Shown in pieces: positions 1-8,966 of a DNA stretch of 44,806 nt (position 1 is the first letter of the stretch; each line of letters opens with the position of its first letter). Where the stretch lies: assembly GCA_029279965.1 (NCBI GenBank), contig JAJUHJ010000012.1:1-44806 (forward strand). The letters are read 5' to 3'. The notes beneath the pieces were generated by a model. That model did no database searches. It saw nothing but the letters and a program-made list of their open reading frames with translations, and was not told the origin of the DNA. Source of the stretch: Phyllobacteriaceae bacterium (GTDB taxonomy: Bacteria > Pseudomonadota > Alphaproteobacteria > Rhizobiales > Rhizobiaceae). Both the position numbers and the translations under genes were made by a program.

Positions 1-801
1 CCTAAATAATGATTGATAATCTTGCATTATCGTTCGTCATGAGAAACGATGCGAAAATCCCCTCTCTCGTCGATCAAAACCCGGAAAAAGCGGGCCATGG
101 CGGCTCGGCGCGATCGCAGCGTCAGATACCGAGCAGGATCCCACCGCAAGCCCGACGGCATCCGATAGCCTGCCGGCAGGATCGCCCGAGCACGCCGCGT
201 CTTTTTGGAGGCACAAGAAGGCGCTATCCAATTGAACCTACGCATCCTACGTTCTGAAAATCGATTCAGATTTTCGGGTTGATGCTGCAGGCTGCCAGAT
301 CGAATGTCGCCCGGCGCAAGCGGCAGCATGATCTTGAGGCGGTGCTCCGGGGCCAACTGTGGCGAGCGATGATCTCGTCAGGAGAATGCCGGCACCGCTC
401 AAGGCGCTTTGATCACCACCTAATCAATCATCCTCTCCTGTACTGCCAGCGGCCGGATGACCGCGGCCGCGGCTTTCTGCCAGGCGAACACTGTTCACCG
501 GAACCTCCCAAAGCCTATGCTCCGCGCTCCCTGCCCTCGCCTTCACCCCGGCAAATCAAGGCAAGAACCTGCCCGACCGGATGAGCGATGACGCCACAGA
601 ACAAGCACATATGATGCGGCTGATGCGGCGGCCGTGACAGCCCCTCATGATGCGCGAGATTTCCAGCAAGGATTGTCATACCGGCCGCGACAGCGCACGA
701 GCGCCGATGTCGTGCTATTCACGGAAGAGCATGCTATTTGGCTGCTTTTGTTATGCTGTTGTGTGGCCTCATCGGCGGCCGACCGCTTTGCAGGTATTGT
801 G

Positions 802-1890
802 ATGAACGCACGAGCAACGAATCGGGACGACGATCTGCCCGACATCATCGATATTGTGGCCGAGATGGGCCGAATGCCCGCCGAACCCACCTCCCCTTCG
901 CTGCCGGCACATCTGGAACAACTCGCAGGGCGCGCGCGCGATTATGTCGAAGCAGCAAGTTCTGCCAACACGCGGCGTGCCTACGCCGCCGACTGGCGGC
1001 ATTATTACGCCTGGTGCCAACGGCAGGGCCTTGATGCCCTAACACCGGACCCGCAGATCGTCGGCCTCTACATCACTGCCTGCGCTTCGGGCACCGTTGG
1101 CGGAAATAACAAGCCGAATTCCGTATCGACCATCGAACGGCGTCTTTCGTCGCTGACATGGAACTTTGCCCAGCGCGGCCTGACACTCGATCGAACGGAC
1201 CGACACATCGCTACGGTTATGGCTGGCATCCGCAACAAACACGCCTCCCCTCCCCGCCAGAAGGAAGCAATCCTGCCCGAAGATCTGCTCGCCATGCTGG
1301 AGACGCTCGACCGTGGCTCTTTGCGCGGCCTGCGAGATCGCGCGATGCTGCTGCTCGGCTTCACGGGTGGCCTGCGGCGCTCAGAGATCACCGGTCTCGA
1401 TGCCGGCCGCGATCAAACTGAAGACGGCCGCGGCTGGATCGAATTCCTGGAGAAGGGTTTGCTTGTCATTCTGCGTGGTAAGACCGGCTGGCGCGAGGTC
1501 GAGATCGGACGTGGGTCTTCCGACGCCACCTGCCCGGTCGTAGCCCTCGAAACCTGGCTCGCACTGGCGCGGATCACTCACGGGCCGCTTTTCCGCCGCG
1601 TCACCGGCCGTGGCAAGAAGGTCGGCGCTGAGCGTCTCAACGACCAGGAAGTAGCGCGGCTGGTCAAGCGTGCCGCGCTGTCCGCCGGCATCCGCGGAGA
1701 TTTGCCGGAAGGCGAGCGGGTACAAAAATTCTCCGGCCACTCGTTACGGGCTGGCCTTGCCTCCTCAGCCGAGGTTGACGAGCGGTATGTGCAGAAGCAA
1801 CTCGGCCACGCCTCCGCGGAAATGACCCGCAAATATCAGCGCCGTCGCGACCGATTCCGCGTCAATCTCACCAAAGCTGCCGGTCTGTAG
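802..1890 (+). CDS. Tyrosine recombinase/integrase (phage integrase family)
   Basis: C-terminal motif SGHSLRAGLASSAEVDERYVQKQLGHASAEMTRKYQRR matches the HxLR...GH...Y catalytic signature; ORF is open from 634 but the ATG at 802 (MNARATNRDDD) is the more plausible start. Confidence 0.88.
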   Translation: MNARATNRDDDLPDIIDIVAEMGRMPAEPTSPSLPAHLEQLAGRARDYVEAASSANTRRAYAADWRHYYAWCQRQGLDALTPDPQIVGLYITACASGTVGGNNKPNSVSTIERRLSSLTWNFAQRGLTLDRTDRHIATVMAGIRNKHASPPRQKEAILPEDLLAMLETLDRGSLRGLRDRAMLLLGFTGGLRRSEITGLDAGRDQTEDGRGWIEFLEKGLLVILRGKTGWREVEIGRGSSDATCPVVALETWLALARITHGPLFRRVTGRGKKVGAERLNDQEVARLVKRAALSAGIRGDLPEGERVQKFSGHSLRAGLASSAEVDERYVQKQLGHASAEMTRKYQRRRDRFRVNLTKAAGL

Positions 1891-2005
1891 CGAGACTACA
1901 GCGCCGCGCGTCCATGCAGATCTGGCGCCAGCCGGATGCAAACGGCGCCTCCTTTGTGCGTTCGGAGGCAGACGGCCGTTCAACGATCTGCATTTCCGCC
2001 GGCTA

Positions 2006-2542
2006 TCAATCGCCCACCCATGACCTTGCCGTCGTCGGCAGCCGGCCTTCCGGGTCTATGATCTGCAGCACCGGCCCGTCATCTTCATTCCATCGCCAAA
2101 GAGCGACACAAGTCCCACCAGGTGACATGAAAGACGGATAGATCACCCCGTCGAACCCAGAGGCAATAAGGCGCTCGTAAAGTGCATGCGTTGCCGGAAG
2201 CGCGCCCCTGTCGAGTTCACTCCTCCACTCGCAATGGTGAATGCGCTCATCAACACCGTGTTCCGCAAGAACTGCTCCGTCAGTCAGATCTGCGAGCTCT
2301 GCGCCGGTAAGCTCGAGCTGCGCGATCAATGCGGGATGCTGAACAAATCCCTGATTGTATTCGGCCCAGGCCGTGGACAATTCGCGCGCCGCATAGATCG
2401 TCGGAACACCACGCGGATTCCAGCGTCCACCAAACCTGGCAGCTCCCTCCCCCGACAGCGGTAAATACGACCATCTGGGTACATAGGCCCGCCACAGAAC
2501 AAGCGGCGGCGTTTCAGCCTCTTCAGGCATAGACGCCCGCAC
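2006..2542 (-). CDS. RES-domain toxin (NAD+-degrading family)
   Basis: Sequence LWRAYVPRWSYLPLSGEGAARFGGRWNPRGVPTIYAARELSTAWAE is typical of RES domains; overlaps the upstream antitoxin ORF. Confidence 0.85.
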   Translation of the reverse strand: MRASMPEEAETPPLVLWRAYVPRWSYLPLSGEGAARFGGRWNPRGVPTIYAARELSTAWAEYNQGFVQHPALIAQLELTGAELADLTDGAVLAEHGVDERIHHCEWRSELDRGALPATHALYERLIASGFDGVIYPSFMSPGGTCVALWRWNEDDGPVLQIIDPEGRLPTTARSWVGD

Positions 2543-2933
2543 GAACCGCTTCCAGATAGGTCAGGACTTCGTCCGCCTTACCCTCGCCCACCAGATCGTA
2601 TGCGGTCTTGCCGGCCCAGCCGGGAATCGGCTGGTGCTTGAACCAGATGACGGCCCGGCTCTCATCTCCCGCCATCTCCGCAGCCACGGTCAGGATGCGA
2701 ACAATCGGGCTCAGCGCAGCATCCACTTTCCGTGTGGCGGATTTGGCCGTCAGGGTGTTGCGGGCAACCCCCGCAAGCCTGGCAAGTTCGGACTGCGTCA
2801 CACCAAGCCTTTCAGAAAGGCGGTGCGGCGATAAAAATGGCGAGCTGCCTTCACTGAACCCAGCGGCACCAATTTGAAAGCCATGGACTTGCATCGGCTC
2901 TCTCCGATCAAGGTTTTCTTCACACGTGCTCAA
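2523..2933 (-). CDS. Xre/MbcA/ParS-type antitoxin partner of the RES toxin
   Basis: HTH-like SERLGVTQSELARLAGVARNTL followed by C-terminal AVIWFKHQPIPGWAGKTAYDLVGEGKADEVLTYLEAVRAGVYA, typical of RES-Xre antitoxins; overlaps toxin start. Confidence 0.85.
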   Translation of the reverse strand: MSTCEENLDRREPMQVHGFQIGAAGFSEGSSPFLSPHRLSERLGVTQSELARLAGVARNTLTAKSATRKVDAALSPIVRILTVAAEMAGDESRAVIWFKHQPIPGWAGKTAYDLVGEGKADEVLTYLEAVRAGVYA

Positions 2934-3014
2934 TATGTGCGCAATCCGCGCTCATTTCAAGTTCGCGTTGCCCTCTGCACTCACCAGTCTCCCGACAGCT
3001 ATACGGTCAAAGCG

Positions 3015-4229
3015 TCACCCTGCCATCCTCGCGGTCGCGCCATTTGCCTTCAGGGCCGCCATCAACATTGGACCCACGGTGAACTGTCCCGCTCTTGCCT
3101 TCTCGGTCAACGCCCGCAGATATCCGCCCGCCGAATTGATGTGGTTTGCGCGCTGGAGGATACAAGCGATCACAATCGCGGTGGTTTCCGGACCAAATAC
3201 GTCGAGCGCGTCAGCATATGCCGAGGGCGATACTCCAAGATAACCGCGCACCTGGGCCGCGGTCGCCATCAAATCGCGCCAGTTTCTGATTCCGTCGACC
3301 GCATAATCCGAGATTTCCGGGCAGGCTCTCAAAACCAACCCGAGAGGATATCCTTTCAACGGCGTCGGCGTTGGTGGTTTGTGGGTAGCCGTTGCCCCGC
3401 TTTGTTCGAAAGCCGGTTCAAATTCAGTAAGAGAGTCAGTGTTTGAATCAGAATACTGCCGTTCAGAACGATCGGCATTGCCGTTCGATTCTTCGGTATT
3501 TTCATGGCAGATCAACAGGTTGTCGATCTCATCCCGAATGGCGGAGAATTCGGCAACGATCCCCTCGAGCTCTTCCAGAGCCGCGCGGCGCGGCAATCCA
3601 TCGACGATCATCCGGAAGCGCCTCCAGAGACCCCGCCAGTCACCTGGAACTTCTTCTTCCACCGCAGCTTCGATGAGCTTTGAAATGTCTCGCCTGTAAA
3701 GAGTGATCCGTTCGCGCATCAGCCTCAAGGCTCGATTTTCTGCCCGAACGGTCTCGGCCGCCTCAGCAATCTCTTCCGAGCGGGCAAGCAACGGGGCAAG
3801 AGAGAAGCCGAAAGCTTCTTCAAGGCCCCCTCCCCTGCTTTTGCGGGCGTATCGCTTTCCGTTGGGCGAATCTCTACGGATGATGAGTTCGCAGCTCACC
3901 AATGCCGCCAGGTGTCGCCGAAGCGTGACTTCGGACATCCCGTGCGCCCGCAGCGACAGTTGCTTATTGGAGGGGAAAACGATCAAGCCGTTCTCTTCCG
4001 ACAACTCGCTGTCCGGGTAGAATGAAAGCAAGGCAGCCAGAACGGCGAGGGAGCGATCTCCTACACCGATGACAGACTTTCCTTCACAGAGATCCCTGTA
4101 TAGCTGCCACTTGTCGACAGCCTTTCCCTCAGGGATTTCACGAGCAACATTTTGCGCTGCCAGCAAGGCGAGCGACATCGGTCGGCTCCCGAAGGGAGTC
4201 GAGGCAATATGCGTCTCCATTTCCTTCAC
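3015..4229 (-). CDS. repC: Plasmid replication initiator RepC
   Basis: RepC-like N-terminus (KWQLYRDLCEGKSVIGVGDRSLAVLAALLSFYP...SNKQLSLRAHGMSEVTLRRHLAALV) and C-terminus (GYLRALTEKARAGQFTVGPMLMAALKAN); located after repA and repB. Confidence 0.93.
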   Translation of the reverse strand: MKEMETHIASTPFGSRPMSLALLAAQNVAREIPEGKAVDKWQLYRDLCEGKSVIGVGDRSLAVLAALLSFYPDSELSEENGLIVFPSNKQLSLRAHGMSEVTLRRHLAALVSCELIIRRDSPNGKRYARKSRGGGLEEAFGFSLAPLLARSEEIAEAAETVRAENRALRLMRERITLYRRDISKLIEAAVEEEVPGDWRGLWRRFRMIVDGLPRRAALEELEGIVAEFSAIRDEIDNLLICHENTEESNGNADRSERQYSDSNTDSLTEFEPAFEQSGATATHKPPTPTPLKGYPLGLVLRACPEISDYAVDGIRNWRDLMATAAQVRGYLGVSPSAYADALDVFGPETTAIVIACILQRANHINSAGGYLRALTEKARAGQFTVGPMLMAALKANGATARMAG

Positions 4230-4311
4230 CCTCTCTCAGGCAAAAGAAATCAGCTCGCCGAATCGACGCTATGACTCTTGACAGTGATTCGCGGATTTGC
4301 GATTCTCAGCT

Positions 4312-4364
4312 TGCTAGAGACTTGAGAAGGGCTTCCGCGCTGCGCCGTGGGGGCCTTTTTCTTT
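4312..4364 (+). ncRNA. Candidate counter-transcribed antisense RNA (ctRNA/incA-type) in the repB-repC intergenic region
   Basis: On the strand opposite repABC: -35-like TTGACA (4278-4283), 17-nt spacer, weak -10 GATTCT, then stem GGCTTCCGCG/CGTGGGGGCC (4330-4355) followed by TTTTTCTTTT; position matches known repABC ctRNAs. Confidence 0.7.
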
Positions 4365-4370
4365 TGCGGT

Positions 4371-5348
4371 TCAGTCTCCTGTTGTTTTCTCCGACTGCTT
4401 GTAAGCCTCGTAAAGCTCTCCCAGATTGTTCGAAATCCACTCCGCGAACCGTGCGCCATTGGCCGCGCCAAGCGCGATCGTGCTCCCCTTGCCACTTCGT
4501 TTCAGTGTCACGGTGACTGATTTGTCGGAAGGCGCCCAGGTTTTGACTTCTGGCTTTGCCGCGACCTTGCGAACAGGCCTTCTGCTTGCATTCAGTGCCG
4601 CCATCAGCCGCTCGAAACGCTCGTTGCTCTCAAGCTGATCAAACTCAGGATCGGCCAGGAGCTCCTTCGGGGCATCCGGTTTCTTGCCGAGGAGCAGTGA
4701 GAGCTCAACCCACCTCTCGCGGCCCACTGCGGGAGCGGAGCCAATCTTCGAAATAATCGAGGCCGGGATGCGCTTAACGACGGAAATCATCTTCGACACA
4801 GCCGCGGCATTTGATGCCAAGGCAGAACAGATCGTTTCCCGATCATATTCCATGTCTTCAAGACGCTTGGCAAACATGGCCTTTTCGATGAAGGTCAGGT
4901 TCGCTCGAGCAGAATTCTCCTGTCCCTGAGCGATGACATGGGCCTTGTCATCCAAAGCCTTGACGACTGCCCTCACCTTTCGGCCAAGTTGTCTGGCGAC
5001 ACGGACACGCCGGTGCCCGAACACGATCATGAAGCGGCCATCGAGCGTGGGATGAGGGCGCACCAGAATGGGCGTGTTCTGCCCCCTCTCCCGAATGGCC
5101 TTCAGCAACTCCTGATACTGCTCCTCGTCATCCTCCATGCGGTCCGATACAAAGGACACATCGATCGCATCCGGATCGAGCTCAACGACCTGCTCCCCCT
5201 TGAGGTAAGCATCCGCCTGTTTTGCGAGCTCATTCACAGAGCGGATCATCGATTTCGAGGCACCACGCATCGCATATGGGGCGACGGAACCCGGCTCATC
5301 ATTGCTTTCAATATCATTCAAGTCAGCCAGGAGATTCTTTCGCGCCAT
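4371..5348 (-). CDS. repB: Plasmid partitioning protein RepB (ParB family)
   Basis: ParB-like ILVRPHPTLDGRFMIVFGHRRVRVARQLGRKVRAVVK and ENSARANLTFIEKAMFAKRLEDM; between repA and repC. Confidence 0.93.
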   Translation of the reverse strand: MARKNLLADLNDIESNDEPGSVAPYAMRGASKSMIRSVNELAKQADAYLKGEQVVELDPDAIDVSFVSDRMEDDEEQYQELLKAIRERGQNTPILVRPHPTLDGRFMIVFGHRRVRVARQLGRKVRAVVKALDDKAHVIAQGQENSARANLTFIEKAMFAKRLEDMEYDRETICSALASNAAAVSKMISVVKRIPASIISKIGSAPAVGRERWVELSLLLGKKPDAPKELLADPEFDQLESNERFERLMAALNASRRPVRKVAAKPEVKTWAPSDKSVTVTLKRSGKGSTIALGAANGARFAEWISNNLGELYEAYKQSEKTTGD

Positions 5349-5403
5349 GACATCAACTCCTGTTTGGAACTAGTCCACTGATTTCTCGATGGAAAAGCAG
5401 AAT

Positions 5404-5419
5404 TTTGTCAGCGGACAAC
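5404..5419. promoter_or_regulatory. Candidate parS site between repA and repB
   Basis: TTTGTCAGCGGACAAC matches the repABC parS consensus GTTNNCNGCNGNNAAC at all fixed positions except the first. Confidence 0.65.
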
Positions 5420-5422
5420 ATG

Positions 5423-6676
5423 TCATCGACCCCACCCTTTGTGAACGAGGCTCGCAATCTCGCCATTCACCGCATCCAGCGCCTCCATGGCACGCTCATA
5501 TGTAGATCGTGTCATGGTGTTCTTTTCGACCTCGTAGAGGGTCTGCTTCGTAATGCCGGCGTCCGAGATAGCGGTGGATTTCAGCATATGGTTCTTGAGG
5601 ATAAACTCGCCAAAAAGCGTCTGTAGAAACGCGACCATCTGGGCCTGGGGCTGGTCCGTCGGCTCATACCGGGTGACGAGATAGCGGAACCACTGCAAAT
5701 TCACCTCTGCCCCCACACTGCGGATGGGCTCGAGAATGCCGCCGAGCATCAACAGGAATTGCCCCATGGACATCACGTCCAGCATCTGCGGGTGGATCGT
5801 GATCAGAACGGATGTTGAAGCGGTAAGAGCGGTGATCGTCAGGTACCCAAGCTGTGGCGGGCAATCGATGATCACCACGTCGTAGCGTTCGTCCACCTCC
5901 GCCAGAGCGCTCGATATCCGGGTAAAGAATGCTTTTCCCGCGTTCGAATTCCGGTCGGCCATCGCCAGCGGGGTGTCGTACTCGTATTCCTGTAGTTCCA
6001 GGTTCGCAGGAATGATGTCGAGCCCCGGAAAATTCGTTTCCTGGATGATCTGTGAGAGGGGAACCCTCTCCTCATCGTATCGGATCGCATCGTAGATCGA
6101 CTTGCTCTGGTCCAATTCCGGCTGGAAACCGTGCAATGAGGAAAGCGAGGCTTGAGGATCGAGATCCACAGCAAGCACGCGGTGCCCCGTCAGCGCCATG
6201 TACTGCGCAAGATGTGCCGCAGTCGTCGTCTTGCCCGAGCCGCCTTTGAAATTCACAACGGCAATGACCTGAAGCTTCTCACCCGGCCGCCGATGAGGAA
6301 CATACATCCGGGCTTCCGACCGGCCGTGCTGATCCAGATACTGACGCAATTCGAGCATCTGTTCAGCCGTATATGACCTCCGTCCCGAAGAAGAGGTTTC
6401 AGGGACTGGACCTTTCCCTTCCAGGTGCAATTTCTTCAAATGGCTTTGGGAGACGCCGAGATAGGTTGCAACCTCCGCCAGCGAAAACGAGCGCAGGTTT
6501 TTTTTGGCATTAGGGGGAAAGCGTTGCTGGCTGAGAAGGTGCAGCTTTTTTGAAATCTGATCGCCCTGTTCGAGAATGCGCTTCTCGAAATGCAGCAACG
6601 CCTGATCTGAAACAGGTGAACTCACGTTCATTGGGCCAGAATTCCCTAATAACGATTTTTGGCGCAAGATCGCCAA
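5423..6676 (-). CDS. repA: Plasmid partitioning protein RepA (ParA ATPase)
   Basis: Walker A VVNFKGGSGKTTTAAHLA, ParA motif VLAVDLDPQASLSSLHG, VVIIDCPPQLGYLTITAL. Confidence 0.95.
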   Translation of the reverse strand: MAILRQKSLLGNSGPMNVSSPVSDQALLHFEKRILEQGDQISKKLHLLSQQRFPPNAKKNLRSFSLAEVATYLGVSQSHLKKLHLEGKGPVPETSSSGRRSYTAEQMLELRQYLDQHGRSEARMYVPHRRPGEKLQVIAVVNFKGGSGKTTTAAHLAQYMALTGHRVLAVDLDPQASLSSLHGFQPELDQSKSIYDAIRYDEERVPLSQIIQETNFPGLDIIPANLELQEYEYDTPLAMADRNSNAGKAFFTRISSALAEVDERYDVVIIDCPPQLGYLTITALTASTSVLITIHPQMLDVMSMGQFLLMLGGILEPIRSVGAEVNLQWFRYLVTRYEPTDQPQAQMVAFLQTLFGEFILKNHMLKSTAISDAGITKQTLYEVEKNTMTRSTYERAMEALDAVNGEIASLVHKGWGR

Positions 6677-6816
6677 ACAGGCGGGAGTATGACCGATTCG
6701 TTGGTTCCGGCAAGAGATTTTAAGTTAACAAGAAGTTAACCGCGATTCTGTAGACGTATGGAAGTCTGCGGATCATCCGCCCTCATATGCTTGTTTTACC
6801 AGCTGTTTTTAGCGAT

Positions 6817-6832
6817 TTTGTCAGCCGACAAC
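6817..6832. promoter_or_regulatory. Candidate parS site upstream of repA
   Basis: TTTGTCAGCCGACAAC, nearly identical to the 5404-5419 site. Confidence 0.65.
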
Positions 6833-7228
6833 ACTAGAGGTGCGCGAAGATGGACCAAGAAGACTGTTCGCAGGGAACCGGAATAAGCGCCAAGCGAATC
6901 AGCATTGACATCCTCCCGCACGCTGTCGAGCAAAGCACTGTTGAATCATAATGCGAGGGCAGGGCAGGGGCCTTCTCGACACCATTGGAGCTTTGATCGA
7001 CGGCGAAGCGGCAAGCTTCACTTCCCTCACCGTGCGGCCGATCGATATAGCAGCGCTCCAGGCGGCGATTGCAGGTCAGCCCCTTAGGATTGCCAACAAT
7101 CGCCTGAAGGCGTCGATACTCGACGCAGCATAACATCGCCTTGCGCTTCTTCCTTCAAAGAAGATTTGGCACCAGCGCAGGAACCGGAGTCAGGATACTC
7201 ACAGACCCGAGCATCCTGACACGCTGCG

Positions 7229-8530
7229 TCAGAACTGAGCGCTCTCGGTAGAACCGGCCATCGCCGTGGTGGAGGACTGCCCTCGGCTCACGGTCATGCT
7301 CACAGCATCGAAGTAGGAAGTTCCCACTTCCCGCTGGTGCCGTGTCGCGGAAAAGCCGTCCTTCTCCGCGGCGAATTCCGCCTGCTGCAGGGCCGAATAG
7401 GCCTTCATGCCTTCGTCCCTGTAACTGCGGGCCAAGTTAAAGGTCGAAAGCGACACATTGTGATAGCCCGCCAGCGTTATAAACTGGTACTTGTACCCCA
7501 TGGCCCCAAGTTCGCGCTGGAAGGCCTCCATCTCACTCTCGCCCATATGCTTTGCCCAATTGAAAGAGGGCGAGCAATTGTAGGCCAGCATCTGGTCCGG
7601 ATATTCGGCACGGATCGCCTCGGCAAACCGTCTGGCGTCCTCAAGGTTTGGCGTCGACGTCTCGCACCAGATGAGGTCGGCATAGGGTGCATAGGCAAGC
7701 CCCCGCGCGATCGCACAGTCGAAGCCACCCCGAAGGCGATAAAAGCCCTCCTCGGTGCGCTCGCCGGTGACAAACGGCGCATCATATTCATCGATGTCGG
7801 ATGTGATGAGTTGCGCTGCCTCGGCATCGGTGCGTGCCATGATCACCGTCGGCACCCCCATCACGTCCGCTGCCAGCCGCGCCGCGTTCAACGTCTTTAT
7901 GAAATGTGCGGTGGGTACCAGCACTTTGCCGCCCAGATGCCCACACTTTTTCTCGGAGGCGAGCTGATCCTCGAAATGGACCGCAGCCGCTCCGGCTTCG
8001 ATCATTGCCTTCATCAGCTCGAACACGTTAAGCGCGCCACCGAACCCGGCCTCCGCGTCGGCGATGATCGGCACGAAAAAGTCATGATCGCTGATCGCGA
8101 TACCGTCCGCCTTTTCCATGGTCTGGATTTGGTCGGCGCGTTGCAGCGCCTTGTTGATCCGCCGGACCACAGAGGGAACGGAATCGACTGGATAGAGCGA
8201 TTGATCCGGATACATATTGCCCGAAGTGTTGGCATCCGCCGCCACCTGCCAGCCTGAAAGGTAGATCGCCTTCAGACCGGCCTTGACCTGCTGCACAGCC
8301 TGGTTCCCGGTGAACGTCCCAAGGGTAGGCACATAGTCCTCGGTGTGCAACAGCTCCCAAAGCCTGCGGGCGCCGTTCTCCGCCAGTGTATATTGAATAT
8401 CGAGCGAGCCCCGGAGCCGCGTCACGTCTTGAGGCGTATAGGTCCGGGTGATGTTTGCCCATCGGTCCGGCGCCCAAATCGGCGCTTCGAAATCGGGCTG
8501 GCGTGGCGGATTGGCGGTACGTTCGAGCAT
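7229..8530 (-). CDS. aceA: Isocitrate lyase
   Basis: Isocitrate lyase signature [49 protein letters not shown]. Confidence 0.96.
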   Translation of the reverse strand: MLERTANPPRQPDFEAPIWAPDRWANITRTYTPQDVTRLRGSLDIQYTLAENGARRLWELLHTEDYVPTLGTFTGNQAVQQVKAGLKAIYLSGWQVAADANTSGNMYPDQSLYPVDSVPSVVRRINKALQRADQIQTMEKADGIAISDHDFFVPIIADAEAGFGGALNVFELMKAMIEAGAAAVHFEDQLASEKKCGHLGGKVLVPTAHFIKTLNAARLAADVMGVPTVIMARTDAEAAQLITSDIDEYDAPFVTGERTEEGFYRLRGGFDCAIARGLAYAPYADLIWCETSTPNLEDARRFAEAIRAEYPDQMLAYNCSPSFNWAKHMGESEMEAFQRELGAMGYKYQFITLAGYHNVSLSTFNLARSYRDEGMKAYSALQQAEFAAEKDGFSATRHQREVGTSYFDAVSMTVSRGQSSTTAMAGSTESAQF

Positions 8531-8580
8531 AGAATTGTCTCCTGACAGGTTGCGTTGGGGATAAGAGGGGAGGGCGGCTC

Positions 8581-8820
8581 TTAGGAGCTGATCCGCTGAA
8601 AGGTCGCGGCCATCATGCTGGCGCCGCCGAACATGTCTCCCGCCCCGGATTCGTCCGCCAGGGCGAAATGATGACGCCGAACGGGTCCGGTTATGGAATA
8701 GCCCAGCGCCGCCAATCGGCGAGAGTGGAATTGGGTCATCACCTCATTCAGCGTGGGGGCAATGATGGTGATCAGATCCTCAGCGCAATCATTCAGGATC
8801 GGCTGTGCGGGGGCGTTCAT
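8581..8820 (-). CDS. 79-aa hypothetical protein upstream of aceA in the same orientation
   Basis: ORF closely precedes aceA on the same strand, with an ATG preceded by ccaaaggagacaac-type RBS on the minus strand; no family recognised. Confidence 0.6.
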   Translation of the reverse strand: MNAPAQPILNDCAEDLITIIAPTLNEVMTQFHSRRLAALGYSITGPVRRHHFALADESGAGDMFGGASMMAATFQRISS

Positions 8821-8941
8821 CGTTGTCTCCTTTGATAAATCTTTATGTGAAGATTTGACAAGACGCCCAATTTTGCAAGAAAATGAAGCATATCAGCCAG
8901 TTAATCTGTAAATTCCGGAAAACTGGCGGCAGAAAATTGTA

Positions 8942-8955
8942 AACTTTGTAAAGTT
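8942..8955. promoter_or_regulatory. Palindromic candidate operator in the regulator/aceA divergent region
   Basis: AACTTT-GT-AAAGTT, 12 bp before the regulator ATG. Confidence 0.45.
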
Positions 8956-8966
8956 CGGAGAACGGC

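Noticed and set aside
1-600. Left-edge ORFs (27..356 minus, 279..584 plus), considered as a possible transposase remnant
   Set aside because: No transposase motif or terminal inverted repeat could be supported by reading
6834-7136. Small ORFs between repA and aceA (for example the 60-aa ORF at 6951-7133)
   Set aside because: No RBS or family support; could be a gene remnant but cannot be shown
7337-8257. Plus-strand 306-aa ORF opposite isocitrate lyase
   Set aside because: Shadow ORF; isocitrate lyase on the other strand is unambiguous
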